In this document: positions 37,001-46,626 of the stretch, one piece after another
Numbering within the stretch: position 1 is the stretch's first letter
Layout: every line of letters begins with the position of its first letter
Source: Coprococcus aceti
Lineage (GTDB): Bacteria > Bacillota > Clostridia > Lachnospirales > Lachnospiraceae
Direction of reading: 5' to 3'
Length of the DNA stretch: 64,000 bases
Assembly: GCF_025567285.1 (NCBI RefSeq)
Contig: NZ_JAOQJT010000004.1
Span: 186,001-250,000, forward strand
Position numbers and translations under genes: made by a program
The notes under the pieces: model-generated
Database searches by the model: none
The model's input: only the letters and a program-made list of their open reading frames with translations
What the model was told of the DNA's origin: nothing

Positions 37001-37879
37001 TATGCCGCCTGGATATATACCGCGCTCAGATATGTGGGAGAGTGCGATCATGTGAAGAGCATCGAGGTGGAGGCCGACAGCTTTATGTCTCCTGAGACTG
37101 ATCAGGATGAAGCAGAAAATATGACAGTGGAAGCCTCTGAAGCGAAGCTCGACAAAGAACTTTATGACCATGTGAAGAACGGACTGGAATTCAGGTATGG
37201 CTACAGACATTCGGGGCTTAAGAGCAAGATGTCCATAACCGAGATAAAAAGACTTCAGGCGCACGGTGAGGATGCCATTACACCGGATATCCTAACCAGC
37301 AGGGAGTACAGTGCCAGAAGTGAGGTCCCAATCCCAGCATTCATGAGTGAGGAGAGGATAGTCCATGGAAATGAGATAGGAAACATTTATCACAAGATCA
37401 TGGAGCTTGCAGACTTCTCAGGGAAAACTGTTGCGGATGCAGAGAAGGATGTCGACAGAGTGTTTGAGCTTGGGTTATTTGATGAGCTGTATAGAGAGCG
37501 GATAAGACCAAAGAAGATATATAAGATGATACACAGTGAGATAGGACAGCGCATGGCGGCTGCGGGCAAGTCGGACAGACTGTACCGTGAGAGACAGTTC
37601 TACATGATGATGAAGCCCGGAGAAATAATGGGCTCACTTAAGGACTGCGGAGACGAGACGATAGTTGTACAGGGAATCATAGATGCCTACTTCGAGGAGG
37701 ATGGTGGCATAGTTCTTCTGGATTACAAGACAGACAGCGTGAAGGATGCGTCGGAGCTGGTTAAGAGATACCATGTCCAGCTCGACAAATACGCCGATGT
37801 GCTTGAACAGCTCACCGGCATGAAGGTTAAGGAGAAGGTCATATATTCATTCTGTCTTGATACAACGGTAAACTTGTAA
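34037..37879 (+). CDS. addA: ATP-dependent helicase/nuclease subunit A
   Basis: The ATG at 34037 is chosen over the in-frame GTG at 34022, which lies inside addB; GAGGAA lies seven bases upstream of the ATG. It is 1,280 residues. UvrD/Rep helicase motifs are AAAGSGKTAVLVERI, VTFTNAAAAQM, LIDEYQDSNFLQEY, GDVKQSIYRFR, VMTMHKSKGLEFPVV and ALTRAKEKL. The C-terminal RecB-type nuclease has GNIYHKIME and VLLDYKTDS with the catalytic Asp and Lys. It forms the AddAB heterodimer with the upstream gene; the short spacing implies coupled translation. The stop codon lies within the promoter of the next gene. Confidence 0.96.
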   Translation: MGKDMKTDNGIKWTDQQAHVIDTRHGNLLVSAAAGSGKTAVLVERIIEMVAGRNSRGDRIEGSEPVSVDELLVVTFTNAAAAQMKEKIGQALQKKIDEMMAKGEYDEHLIKQMTLINHADICTIDSFCLRIVKEYFARVELDCAFGIADDTEMKIIKRDVMDQVMEMCYEDESVVPGFDRLIMTFARNESDSAVPDIVERIIKVISSYPEPKKWLAQAADAMKFVVDTSSTEEEKRREVVGLPMVRTFADRVYMMLRTADDMVRECQKYATEAYGLEAYGLRVDKDVELITHMLRSCGGEDDLHVDLFELRDIYRSSLRPEGLKMEKDAQGRSICYAFDRFVNPGGGADPEKKEFVKSRRDVYKSIIDDIVSVVLDVDDILRQAAMTEPVISSLLKLTELYMDELMKVKMDKNMFEFHDIEEFAFRILCDGIEDGRAVPSEIGKEVSRRYREILIDEYQDSNFLQEYILASVSGHGEDIHNTFMVGDVKQSIYRFRMARPDLFIEKYDSYRRLGDADIADPDIDGNSILLTRNFRSEINVLKTVNSIFAQLMRREIGDIEYDEGAKLNSRFAISDGEGMTEPDDVDHGPVSEFILIDNNMREADVSEEYGNPEVEANYIAGKIRDIVDGSEPLYVGSGADRRPVRYKDIVILLRSVSTASTIFDRVFQEKGIPLYIESESGYFDAAEIRTLVSMLSIVDNSYVDYDLAAVLRSPLVGLDEEELAVIVGEYRSRYEKNGMDWNARLYDKVIDYMDTHVGEKKHAVDRLWEFLRMLDYLKKNKNYMSISDIIRYVLDTTGFYWFVGARPMGRRRQANIDMLIKKADDFEENSKGVFNFIRYVDELKTNDLDFAEADVVSENEDVVRVMTMHKSKGLEFPVVFVSGLGKEFNLMDTRSNVLVHQDHYLACDQVDLRTRARRMTFFKRIMSKNIVAETYAEEMRVLYVALTRAKEKLYMTGCVKDADKFKAACDMYIIGDRMNYASIMKANGYAAWIYTALRYVGECDHVKSIEVEADSFMSPETDQDEAENMTVEASEAKLDKELYDHVKNGLEFRYGYRHSGLKSKMSITEIKRLQAHGEDAITPDILTSREYSARSEVPIPAFMSEERIVHGNEIGNIYHKIMELADFSGKTVADAEKDVDRVFELGLFDELYRERIRPKKIYKMIHSEIGQRMAAAGKSDRLYRERQFYMMMKPGEIMGSLKDCGDETIVVQGIIDAYFEEDGGIVLLDYKTDSVKDASELVKRYHVQLDKYADVLEQLTGMKVKEKVIYSFCLDTTVNL

Positions 37880-37902
37880 ACCGTACGCTGAATTGATATA
37901 AT
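37874..37902 (+). promoter_or_regulatory. Promoter of the ABC transporter operon
   Basis: TTGTAA, 17-bp spacer, perfect TATAAT. It overlaps the addA stop codon and lies 46 bp before the ATPase start. Confidence 0.8.
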
Positions 37903-37947
37903 AAGACCGGGTATGCAAAAACGATATAGTGATGAAAGGACATGCGC

Positions 37948-38673
37948 ATGATAATAGCGGAGAATCTTAAGAAGGTGTATGGCGGAGACATTGTATCAGT
38001 TGATGATCTCAGTTTCCATATACACAAGGGTGAGATAGTAGGATTTGTTGGACAGAATGGTGCGGGTAAGACAACTACCATCAAGATGCTGACAGGTATA
38101 CTTATGCCGACGGAGGGCAGAGTAAAGATAAATGGTTTCGATATGAGAGAAAAGCCGATGGAGGCCAAGCAGTCCATGGGTTATATAGCCGACAATCCTG
38201 ATATATTTCTCAGACTTACGGGACTTGAGTATGTCAATTTCATCGCTGATATATATGGAGTATCGACCACCGAGAGAAAGCAGAGGATAGAGCAGATGGC
38301 TGAACGCTTTGGTATGGAGGACAGCCTGAACAGACAGATGGTCAGCTATTCCCACGGTATGCGCCAGAAGATGATGGTCATAGCTGCGCTTGTGCACAAT
38401 CCACCTGTATGGATACTCGACGAGCCTATGACGGGACTTGATCCGAATGCGGCATATGAGCTCAAGAAGATGATGCGTGAACATGCCGACGCAGGAAACT
38501 GTGTATTCTTTTCAACACATGTTCTCGAGGTTGCAGAGAAGCTCTGCGACAAGATAATCATGATAAGAAAGGGAAAGGATATATACCAGGGAACTCTGGA
38601 TGAGCTTGAGACACAGCACAGGAACAAATCTCTTGAAGAGATATTTGTGGAGATGACGCATGAAGAATTTTAG
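37948..38673 (+). CDS. ABC transporter ATP-binding protein
   Basis: The ATG at 37948 is preferred because GAAAGGA lies eight bases upstream; the in-frame ATG at 37942 is too close to it. It is 241 residues. Walker A is GQNGAGKTTT, the signature is SYSHGMRQK (a variant of LSGGQ), and Walker B is WILDEPMTGLDP, followed by the switch histidine in FFSTHVLE. It resembles drug, lipid or bacitracin-type exporter ATPases. It overlaps the permease gene by 14 bases, so the two form one transporter. The substrate is unknown. Confidence 0.93.
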   Translation: MIIAENLKKVYGGDIVSVDDLSFHIHKGEIVGFVGQNGAGKTTTIKMLTGILMPTEGRVKINGFDMREKPMEAKQSMGYIADNPDIFLRLTGLEYVNFIADIYGVSTTERKQRIEQMAERFGMEDSLNRQMVSYSHGMRQKMMVIAALVHNPPVWILDEPMTGLDPNAAYELKKMMREHADAGNCVFFSTHVLEVAEKLCDKIIMIRKGKDIYQGTLDELETQHRNKSLEEIFVEMTHEEF

Positions 38674-40330
38674 GATATTGCTCAGTATGATAAGCAGGAA
38701 TAATGATATGGAGATGCCGGAGCACGGGGACAAGGCAAAGGCATATAAGGTCATGGGAATCATCGCCATGTGCTGTATCATGATCCCGTGCTGTATCGTT
38801 GTGGGATTTATAGTTTACATAATGACTGCAGCACTCATGGAGGCGGGAGGCTGTACAGAGGGACTCAACCTCGTTATCCAGCTCATGTCGGTGTTCGGCG
38901 TTATATTCAGTATAATGGTCATATTCAATCTGCTTTATTTTTCATCTGATCTTGATCATTTACTGCCGCTGCCTGTGAAACCGGCAGAGCTTGTGGCCGC
39001 CAAGTTTACACACGCATATTTTGCCGAGAGCGTCATGGAGTTTATGGTTCTCTTCTGTGGATTTATCGGTTACTTTGTAGCCGCAGAGATAAAGCCGGTA
39101 TCCGTGATAACCTCATTACTTGGCGTATTTTTACTTCCGGTTCTGCCGCTGGTGTACTGTGGTATATTTGCACTGATAGTCATGGCGTTTTTCAGCAGAC
39201 TCAAACTGCTCAGAAATGTGGACTTCATGGTGGGACTTGCGGTTGTAGTGTTTGCAGGCCTTTTCATATGGTCATTTGCACAGATGGACTCTGTGAATAT
39301 AAATAATTACATAGACAGCCTTAAAAATGGTGACAATATATTCATAAAGGTAATGAACAATATATTTTTCACGGTTCCGCTGTTCCTGAAGGCATTGGGC
39401 AGTAACAACATTGTGTATATGTTGCTCTTTGTGCTTGTGAACGCTGGCTGTGTGGCACTTCTGTTTTTCCTTGGAAATCTGCTGTACCTCAGGGGCGTAT
39501 ACCTTGTGTCATCCACCGGAAGGTCAGGACGCCGCCAGAAGGAAGTTGTCGGGCTGCAGGACTTTGCCATAAAGACACCGTTCAGATCATATATGGCAAA
39601 GGAGATAAAGACACTGGTGAGGACTCCGGCATACAGGAAGTATTGCGTTGTGGTCAACCTGATATGGCCGATACTCGTTGTGGCATTGTTCAATATACCT
39701 GCAACTGCGGATTCGATCAGGGCATTCAGAGACACATTTGGAAGAGGGCTTTTCCTGGCTGACATGGTCATGCTGGTTGCGGTCATCGCCCTGGCATTCT
39801 TTGCAACAGCGATGAACAGTATCGCATCCACGGCGTTCACCAGAGAGGGAAGCCATATATCATTTATAAAGCACATCCCGATGACATATGATCTCCAGAT
39901 CCGCGCAAAGGTCTGGGTTAGCATGCTGTTCAGCGGAGTGACGATCGCGGTTACCACGGTTATCCTCTGTATATATATGGAGTGTAGTGTTATAGACAGT
40001 GTGTATTATGTTGTGCTGGGAATCCTCGGCTCGGGCATTTGCACATACACAGGTGTGCTTCTCGATTCAACACATCCGAAGCTTGACTGGGAGGATGAAT
40101 ACGGTGCGCTCAGAGGCAATCTGAATGCATTCTTTAATATGGCTATTGCAATTGTTATAGCAATTGTTTTGTGTGTGGCAGGATATCTTGTTTTCAAGTT
40201 TACAATGATCCCGTCATATGCAGTATATATTATTTTCTTTATAATAATGGGAGCTATACTCGTTATCCTGCGCAGTATTACTATGCGAAGGAGTGCGTGG
40301 AATATAGACACTGATGTGTACAGTTATTAA
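38660..40330 (+). CDS. ABC-2 type permease
   Basis: It has 556 residues with about twelve hydrophobic segments in two groups separated by a hydrophilic stretch (roughly residues 275-325, including GRSGRRQKEVVG). This is the layout of the large ABC-2 exporter permeases of Clostridia. It starts within the ATPase gene and should assemble with it. The cytosolic N-terminus is short. No soluble binding protein is near, which fits export rather than import. Confidence 0.88.
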   Translation: MKNFRILLSMISRNNDMEMPEHGDKAKAYKVMGIIAMCCIMIPCCIVVGFIVYIMTAALMEAGGCTEGLNLVIQLMSVFGVIFSIMVIFNLLYFSSDLDHLLPLPVKPAELVAAKFTHAYFAESVMEFMVLFCGFIGYFVAAEIKPVSVITSLLGVFLLPVLPLVYCGIFALIVMAFFSRLKLLRNVDFMVGLAVVVFAGLFIWSFAQMDSVNINNYIDSLKNGDNIFIKVMNNIFFTVPLFLKALGSNNIVYMLLFVLVNAGCVALLFFLGNLLYLRGVYLVSSTGRSGRRQKEVVGLQDFAIKTPFRSYMAKEIKTLVRTPAYRKYCVVVNLIWPILVVALFNIPATADSIRAFRDTFGRGLFLADMVMLVAVIALAFFATAMNSIASTAFTREGSHISFIKHIPMTYDLQIRAKVWVSMLFSGVTIAVTTVILCIYMECSVIDSVYYVVLGILGSGICTYTGVLLDSTHPKLDWEDEYGALRGNLNAFFNMAIAIVIAIVLCVAGYLVFKFTMIPSYAVYIIFFIIMGAILVILRSITMRRSAWNIDTDVYSY

Positions 40331-40345
40331 CAGGAGGCAATGAAA

Positions 40346-41725
40346 ATGGCACAGAAAAATGCGTGGAACAAATACAAGAAGGATGAGATAAAGGAGCTGG
40401 AGAGCCTGTGTAAGGACTACAGGGAATTTCTTGACAATGGCAAGACAGAGAGAGAATGCGTTAAAGAGATCGTCAGACAGGCAGAGGATCACGGCTACAG
40501 AGATCTGAAGAAGATCATTAAGAACAAGGAGAGCCTTGCAGCTGGAGATAAAGTGTATGCCGTGTGGATGAACAAGACGGTCGCTATGTTCAATATAGGA
40601 AAGAAGAAGCTTGAGAAGGGCATGAACATACTCGGTGCACACATTGATTCCCCTCGAATGGATGTGAAGCAGAATCCGCTTTATGAGAAGGGCGGATTTG
40701 CATATCTCGACACTCACTATTACGGCGGAATCAAGAAGTATCAGTGGGTAACACTCCCACTTGCCATACACGGTGTTGTTGCAAAGACAAATGGTGACGT
40801 TATGACAGTGAACATAGGAGAGGACAAGAATGATCCGGTATTCTGTGTTACAGATCTTCTCATACATCTCTCTCAGGAGCAGCTCAAGAAGAGAGCGGAT
40901 TCAGTGATAGAGGGAGAGCAGCTTGACATACTGTTTGCAAGCAGACCGCTTGAGGGCAAGGAGAAGGAGGCTGTAAAGGAAGCTGTACTTGCGCTCCTTG
41001 AGAAGAAGTACAATATGAAGGAGGAGGATTTCCTCTCAGCAGAGCTCGAGATCGTTCCTGCTGGAAAGGCAAGAAACTGCGGTATAGACGAGAGTATGAT
41101 CATGGCATATGGCCAGGACGACAGAGTGTGTGCATACACATCCCTTGTCGCCATGCTTGAGGCTGACGATCCGGAGAAGACGACCTGCTGTCTGCTCACT
41201 GACAAGGAGGAGATAGGAAGTGTTGGAGCAACAGGAATGCAGTCACACTTCTTTGAGAATACTGTAGCTGAGATCATGAACGCCATGGGTGGCTTCTCAG
41301 AGATCTCACTCAGAAGATGTCTTGCATCGTCAAGGATGCTGTCATCGGATGTATCTGCGGGCTTTGATCCTACATTTGAGTCAGCATTTGACAAGAAGAA
41401 TGCGGCTATCTTCGGTGAGGGAATGGTATTTAACAAGTTCACAGGATCAAGAGGAAAGTCAGGATCAAATGACGCAAATGCAGAATACATGGCGGCTATA
41501 AGAAAGATCATGGATGATGCGGAGATCACATACCAGACAGCCGAGCTCGGCAAGGTAGATGTCGGTGGCGGCGGAACCATCGCATATATACTTTCACTGT
41601 ATGGTATGGAGGTAATAGACTGTGGCGTGGCTGTACTCAACATGCATGCACCATGGGAAGTGACATCCAAGGCAGATATATATGAGACCAAGAAAGGATA
41701 TGTTGCATTCCTCAAAGAGGCGTAG
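40346..41725 (+). CDS. M18 family aminopeptidase
   Basis: The ATG at 40346 has AGGAGG eight bases upstream; the ATG at 40340 is too close to it. It is 459 residues. Zinc ligands lie in GAHIDSPRMD, TDKEEIGSVGATG, DVSAGFDP and the late histidine in LNMHAPWEVTS. GGGGTIAYIL is also typical of the family. It removes N-terminal acidic or other residues from peptides in the cytosol, probably as a large oligomer. Codon use indicates good expression. It follows the permease by 15 bases and may share its transcript. Confidence 0.93.
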   Translation: MAQKNAWNKYKKDEIKELESLCKDYREFLDNGKTERECVKEIVRQAEDHGYRDLKKIIKNKESLAAGDKVYAVWMNKTVAMFNIGKKKLEKGMNILGAHIDSPRMDVKQNPLYEKGGFAYLDTHYYGGIKKYQWVTLPLAIHGVVAKTNGDVMTVNIGEDKNDPVFCVTDLLIHLSQEQLKKRADSVIEGEQLDILFASRPLEGKEKEAVKEAVLALLEKKYNMKEEDFLSAELEIVPAGKARNCGIDESMIMAYGQDDRVCAYTSLVAMLEADDPEKTTCCLLTDKEEIGSVGATGMQSHFFENTVAEIMNAMGGFSEISLRRCLASSRMLSSDVSAGFDPTFESAFDKKNAAIFGEGMVFNKFTGSRGKSGSNDANAEYMAAIRKIMDDAEITYQTAELGKVDVGGGGTIAYILSLYGMEVIDCGVAVLNMHAPWEVTSKADIYETKKGYVAFLKEA

Positions 41726-41751
41726 GAGCGGACATATCTTCGGAGGAAAAA

Positions 41752-44700
41752 ATGAGAGATCATCAAAAGAAACTTATCATATACGTGATAATACTTGCCG
41801 TGGCGACAGTGATGTGGCCACGGCTTAGTGTGTTTGCAGATGAGGATTTTACATCAAATTATAACCAGAGGACATTCTCCGATACCGATGGGTTTGACAG
41901 TGGAGAGGCAAATTGTGTGTGCCAGTCTGTGAGTGGATACATATGGATAGGTACGGACAACGGACTTTACAGGTATGACGGAAGTGAATTTACACTGTTC
42001 TCACTGGACGGTGACGAGGATGCCACGAAATATTCGATCAACTGCATTTATCTCACAAGTGATGAGAAGCTGTATGTTGGAACGGACAACTATGGACTCT
42101 ACATGTATGATAACGGAACCTTTCAGAGAGTTTCCGAGATGTACAATCTGGGTGTGTCGACCATCAACGCCATGTACGAGGACGATAACAAGAATCTGTG
42201 GATAGCGGCCTCGTCGGGAATATTTCGTCTGTCATCTGACGGTGCGGAAGCTCTGGCTGATGATGTCGTGTCAGGACTCAGCGTGGGAAATATATCAGGA
42301 CATGGGGACTATGTGTATGCAATAGCCAATAATGATATTTTGATAACCGTTGATCCTGAAAGACATGTCTCCATAACCAACAAGTCAGAGTACAGGGTCG
42401 ACGATATAAATTCACTGTATGTTGACGAGAATGGCAACAGATATTATGGATCCGCCGGATACAGCATCCTTAAGATAGGAACAGACGGCAAGAATGAGAT
42501 CATCAACACGGGCAGCCTTCACGGAATCAACAAGATATATTCGGATGGCGACAACATCTGGGCGCTTGCCGATGACGGTGTTGGATATATCTCATCAAAG
42601 GGTAATGTGACAGCCATCGGGGGACTGAGCTTTAACGAGTCGATGAGCGATATGATCATAGACTTTGAGGGCAATTACTGGTTTACGTCATACAGAAAAG
42701 GTATTCTTCAGTTGGAGAGGAGCAAGTTCCAGAATGTCACCATGAAGTACGGCATAGACAGCTCCATCGTGAACTGTGTGACGAGCTACAATGGCAACAC
42801 GTTTATAGGAACTGATGAAGGTCTGTATATCGTAGATTCAAATGGCAAGCTTGTGATGAGTGCGGACAATGAGCTCGTATCAAAGCTCAGCGGTATAAGT
42901 ATACGAGATCTGTATGTGGATTCGGACGATCATCTGTGGATAGCTACATATAAGATATATGGTGTAATAAAGGTGAGCCGAAACTGGCAGTACAAGAGCT
43001 ACAGCCGTGGAGAGTCATCACTTATAAGCAATGCCGTGAACTGTATAACTGAGATAAAGCCGGGAACGGTGGCGGTTGGAACAGAGAACGGTATATCTGT
43101 GATAGAGGGCGATGATGTCGTAAAGAGCATATCGAGACTGGATGGACTTGATAACCCTGACATAATCAGCCTGTACGCAGACGAGACCGGCGAGCTGTAT
43201 GCCGGTTCCAACGGCGCTGGCGTGTTTATAGTTGACACGGATTATACTGTCGGCAAGATGAAGCTGGATGATACCCAGAAGATGAGCGTTGTGTCAAGTA
43301 TGGTCCGCGGAAGCAGCGGTTTGTGGATAGGAACGGACAATGGTCTGTATTATCAGGAGGGAACCGTCAGACAGGTCACCACCGTGGATAACACCAACGG
43401 TATATACGATCTCATAATGGACGATCAGGGATACCTGTGGATGTTTGGTTCCAGAGGTTTATACAGATATTATGAGAAGGATATACTGAGCAATGCCTCA
43501 CCTGAATATATAAGCTTTACGAAGAACGACGGAATAATATCCAACATAACAGAGAAATCAACCAACTATGTGTCAAAGACAGGCGTTGTGTATGTGTGCT
43601 GCGATGAAGGGCTGTGCAGGATAAATCTCAATTCAGAGTATGTGAACGAGGTAGCTCCTAGGGTTCGTATTGCCTCCATAGAGGTGGATGGAACTGAGCA
43701 TCAGTTCTCAGATCTGGACGGACAGATAGATGTGCCGAAGAACACCAACAGAATAACTATCAAGTTCTCAGTCCTTAGTTATGTAAACCGTGCTGACATA
43801 TCAGTGGAGTATTACCTTGAGGGCTTTGAGAGCGAGAAGAGAACGCTCACGGGAACTGACAAGATGGAAGTCGAGTACACCAATCTTGAGGGAGGTACTT
43901 ACCGTTTTATGTTAACTGCAAAAAATGCGGACGGCGTGGAGTGTGAACAGCCGCTTACATTTGTCATAGACAAGGAACTTGGTTTTTTCGAGACGAATCT
44001 GGCAAAGATGCTCCTTGTGATATTTATAGTTCTTCTTATCTTAGTGGGAATAGCTGTTGCGAGAAGTATCTTCAAGCTTCTCAGAAGACAGAACGAGCAG
44101 GTGGAAGAGCTCAGCAAGAAGAGTGAGGAGGCGGAGAAGTCCAATCAGGCAAAGAATGATTATGTAAACTATCTTAATCATGAGATAAGGACTCCACTCA
44201 ATAACATAATCGCCATCTCAGAGCTTGCCATGAGAAACTGTCAGGATACCCAGAGTGATGAGTATGCACAGTACGGTGCCATGTATGCTGCGGGAAGAGA
44301 GATACTCGATATGTCCGATGGAATATCGAAGCTTTCAAACCTCAAGGACGACATCATAGAGCCGGAGTACAAGCAGTATTTTGCCTCGGATCTCATAGAT
44401 GAGCTCTCCGACGAATTCAAGTCCATGGTGAACAGTGATCTCATCGATCTCAAGGTCAGCATTGAGGACAAGATACCGAACGGACTCATAGGAGATATGA
44501 CGGCGGTGAGAGAGATTCTTGAGAACATATTTGCATGGTCCGCAAATACTACAAAAGAGGGCTATATAAGCATAGACATTGACTGGCGTATAGCCAGAAG
44601 AGCTGACGAGGATGTAGATGAGGCGGAGGCCGAGGATTACACAGTCAGTGAATTCTCGGAGCTCATAGAGGAACCGGAGACTGAGATATCCCGAATATTT

Positions 44701-46062
44701 GACAGGGATCACGATGAGATATATCTGGACTTCAAGATATCGGATACAGGACTTGGAGTTAAGGAAGAGAGACTTGGAACATTGTTTGAGCTGGATGATT
44801 CCTATGAGAGATCAGATATAGGAATGTTTAGAGTCAGTCTTGGCCTTGCCATAGCCAAGGAGCTTGTGCGTATGCTGGATGGAAGCATCAGCGCAGAGAG
44901 CATATATGGCGCAGGAACGACCATACGCTTCAGCATCAAGCAGTCAGTGTTTGATTATAGTTATGTCAACTACAATGAGAGAAAGCGCAAGGAGATGGCG
45001 AGAAGAAATGCCAATTCACATCTGTGGCTGCCGGATGCCCGCATACTTATAGTGGACGACTCAGAGCTTGCATTACAGGTGGAGAAGACCATATTTGATA
45101 CATATGGTCTGGCGTGCGACACAGCCACATCGGGATTTGATGCACTTGATAAGGTCATGGTGGAGAATTACGATATGGTATTTATCGACACTGTTATGCC
45201 TGTCATGGATGGACTGGATACCGTCAGGGAGATGAGAAATCTTGACGGTGAGGAGTACAAGAAGATGCCTATCATTGCGCTGTCCGCCAACACGGTCGAG
45301 ACATCCAGAGAGGAGATACTCACATCGGGCTTCAACGATGTCATAGTTAAGCCGATAGAGCTCGATCAGGCAGAATCCATGCTGAGGACTTATATATCGG
45401 AGGACAAGATAAAGGAGAGAGACACAGAGCTTTCCCAGTCCGATGATGACATCAACTATATGGAGGATGCAGTCCTGCTTGGAAGATTTGTGTCCGTGGA
45501 AGATTCCGTCAAAGCCATGGGTGGAAGCTTCAGAACCTTTAACACATTTGTCAGAAATTACAGGGATGAGTACCGGGAAGAGGTACAGCAGCTCAGAAAA
45601 TATATAGACGACGATGTGAGAAAGTACAAAAATATAATCCATGACATCAAGAGCAGCAGTGCAAATATCGGGGCTTACGGAATCGAGCGCAAGGCGGCCA
45701 ACCTGGAGTCTGCGATAAATATCGGAAACCAGCAGTATGCCCGCGATAATACCCGCGATTTTATAGCTATGATGAACGACTTCTTCAAGCAGATAGACAA
45801 GTACATGTCAAAGATAAATCATGTGGAGGAGCCTGCTGAGAAGGAAGTCCGGGATGGAATAAACAAGAGCAAGCTCAAGGAGCTCAGGGCATTCTTGAGA
45901 GCGGGGGACCGCGAACCTGTGGAGGACCTTATACGTGATATTGACAGGTACTCCTACGGAGATATAGACACAGAGTTCTTCACTGCACTTAAGGAGTATG
46001 TGGGAACCGGAGATTACCAGACCTCCAGTGAGATGATAGACCAGTATCTCAACAGTATCTAA
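41752..46062 (+). CDS. Hybrid two-component sensor kinase with beta-propeller sensor (HTCS-like)
   Basis: It has 1,436 residues. A signal sequence occupies 1-29. About fourteen propeller repeats follow (for example YIWIGTDNGLYRYDG, LWIAASSGIFRLS) to about 640, then a Y_Y_Y-type beta domain and a membrane helix near 750-770. A HisKA domain has H810 in NHEIRTPL. The ATPase domain has DTGLGV and a final GAGTTIRF. The receiver domain has D1146 in FIDTVMP, and the Hpt domain has H1297 in IIHDIKSSSANIG. A helical tail ends the protein. The three phosphosites form a complete His-Asp-His relay, but no DNA-binding domain is attached and no regulator gene is adjacent, so the output partner is elsewhere. 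It probably senses a polysaccharide product outside the cell. Confidence 0.92.
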   Translation: MRDHQKKLIIYVIILAVATVMWPRLSVFADEDFTSNYNQRTFSDTDGFDSGEANCVCQSVSGYIWIGTDNGLYRYDGSEFTLFSLDGDEDATKYSINCIYLTSDEKLYVGTDNYGLYMYDNGTFQRVSEMYNLGVSTINAMYEDDNKNLWIAASSGIFRLSSDGAEALADDVVSGLSVGNISGHGDYVYAIANNDILITVDPERHVSITNKSEYRVDDINSLYVDENGNRYYGSAGYSILKIGTDGKNEIINTGSLHGINKIYSDGDNIWALADDGVGYISSKGNVTAIGGLSFNESMSDMIIDFEGNYWFTSYRKGILQLERSKFQNVTMKYGIDSSIVNCVTSYNGNTFIGTDEGLYIVDSNGKLVMSADNELVSKLSGISIRDLYVDSDDHLWIATYKIYGVIKVSRNWQYKSYSRGESSLISNAVNCITEIKPGTVAVGTENGISVIEGDDVVKSISRLDGLDNPDIISLYADETGELYAGSNGAGVFIVDTDYTVGKMKLDDTQKMSVVSSMVRGSSGLWIGTDNGLYYQEGTVRQVTTVDNTNGIYDLIMDDQGYLWMFGSRGLYRYYEKDILSNASPEYISFTKNDGIISNITEKSTNYVSKTGVVYVCCDEGLCRINLNSEYVNEVAPRVRIASIEVDGTEHQFSDLDGQIDVPKNTNRITIKFSVLSYVNRADISVEYYLEGFESEKRTLTGTDKMEVEYTNLEGGTYRFMLTAKNADGVECEQPLTFVIDKELGFFETNLAKMLLVIFIVLLILVGIAVARSIFKLLRRQNEQVEELSKKSEEAEKSNQAKNDYVNYLNHEIRTPLNNIIAISELAMRNCQDTQSDEYAQYGAMYAAGREILDMSDGISKLSNLKDDIIEPEYKQYFASDLIDELSDEFKSMVNSDLIDLKVSIEDKIPNGLIGDMTAVREILENIFAWSANTTKEGYISIDIDWRIARRADEDVDEAEAEDYTVSEFSELIEEPETEISRIFDRDHDEIYLDFKISDTGLGVKEERLGTLFELDDSYERSDIGMFRVSLGLAIAKELVRMLDGSISAESIYGAGTTIRFSIKQSVFDYSYVNYNERKRKEMARRNANSHLWLPDARILIVDDSELALQVEKTIFDTYGLACDTATSGFDALDKVMVENYDMVFIDTVMPVMDGLDTVREMRNLDGEEYKKMPIIALSANTVETSREEILTSGFNDVIVKPIELDQAESMLRTYISEDKIKERDTELSQSDDDINYMEDAVLLGRFVSVEDSVKAMGGSFRTFNTFVRNYRDEYREEVQQLRKYIDDDVRKYKNIIHDIKSSSANIGAYGIERKAANLESAINIGNQQYARDNTRDFIAMMNDFFKQIDKYMSKINHVEEPAEKEVRDGINKSKLKELRAFLRAGDREPVEDLIRDIDRYSYGDIDTEFFTALKEYVGTGDYQTSSEMIDQYLNSI

Positions 46063-46075
46063 CATTATATAAAGT

Positions 46076-46098
46076 GCGCAGGCAAAATAAGCCTGCGC
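46076..46098 (+). promoter_or_regulatory. Hairpin between the sensor kinase and purE
   Basis: GCGCAGGC pairs perfectly with GCCTGCGC around a seven-base loop. No T-run follows, so termination is doubtful; it may be part of the purE leader. Confidence 0.5.
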
Positions 46099-46134
46099 TG
46101 CAATATAAATAAACAAGAAAAGAGGAAATGAAAA

Positions 46135-46626
46135 ATGAGAGTAGCAATTATCATGGGATCAACAAGTGATCTGCCAAAGGTTGAGCCGGCAGTATCAATT
46201 CTTAAGAATTACGGTGTGGAGGTCGATGTGAGATGCCTTTCAGCACACAGAGCACACGCAGGACTTTCAGAATTCATCGAGGAAGCTAACAATAACGGAA
46301 CAGAGGTCATAATCGCAGCTGCAGGAATGGCGGCAGCACTCCCTGGAGTTGTGGCATCACAGACAGTTCTCCCTGTTATTGGAGTACCTCTCTCAGGCGC
46401 AACTCTTGATGGAATGGATGCACTTCTTTCTATCGTTCAGATGCCTTCAGGAATCCCTGTTGCAACAGTTGCGATAAACGGAAGCAAGAATGCTGCATAT
46501 CTTGCCCTTCAGATAATCGGTGTCAACAACGAGGCAGTCAGATTAAAGCTTCAGGATGAGCGTAGAGACATGGAAAAGGCTGCCATGAAAGCTAACGAAG
46601 AAGTAATAGAAAAGTTTAAGTACTAA
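46135..46626 (+). CDS. purE: N5-carboxyaminoimidazole ribonucleotide mutase
   Basis: It has 163 residues, the class I PurE length. MGSTSDLP is the phosphate-binding loop, with SAHRAHAG and AAAGMAAALPGVVAS and, later, GIPVATVAING. It moves the carboxyl group of N5-CAIR to give CAIR in purine synthesis. It stands alone here, about 9.5 kb from purM-purN-purD and without purK or purC beside it. Codon use is biased towards high expression. A weak inverted repeat at 46621-46655 spans the stop codon but is not a convincing terminator. Confidence 0.95.
   Translation: MRVAIIMGSTSDLPKVEPAVSILKNYGVEVDVRCLSAHRAHAGLSEFIEEANNNGTEVIIAAAGMAAALPGVVASQTVLPVIGVPLSGATLDGMDALLSIVQMPSGIPVATVAINGSKNAAYLALQIIGVNNEAVRLKLQDERRDMEKAAMKANEEVIEKFKY

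Noticed and set aside
40873..41766. 297-codon open frame on the minus strand opposite the M18 aminopeptidase
   Set aside because: The plus strand encodes a clear peptidase with all metal motifs. The antisense frame is Ser/Pro-rich from codon bias, has no ribosome binding site and matches no family.
46076..46098. Hairpin after the sensor kinase as a terminator
   Set aside because: The stem is perfect but no T-run follows, so it is listed as a regulatory hairpin only.
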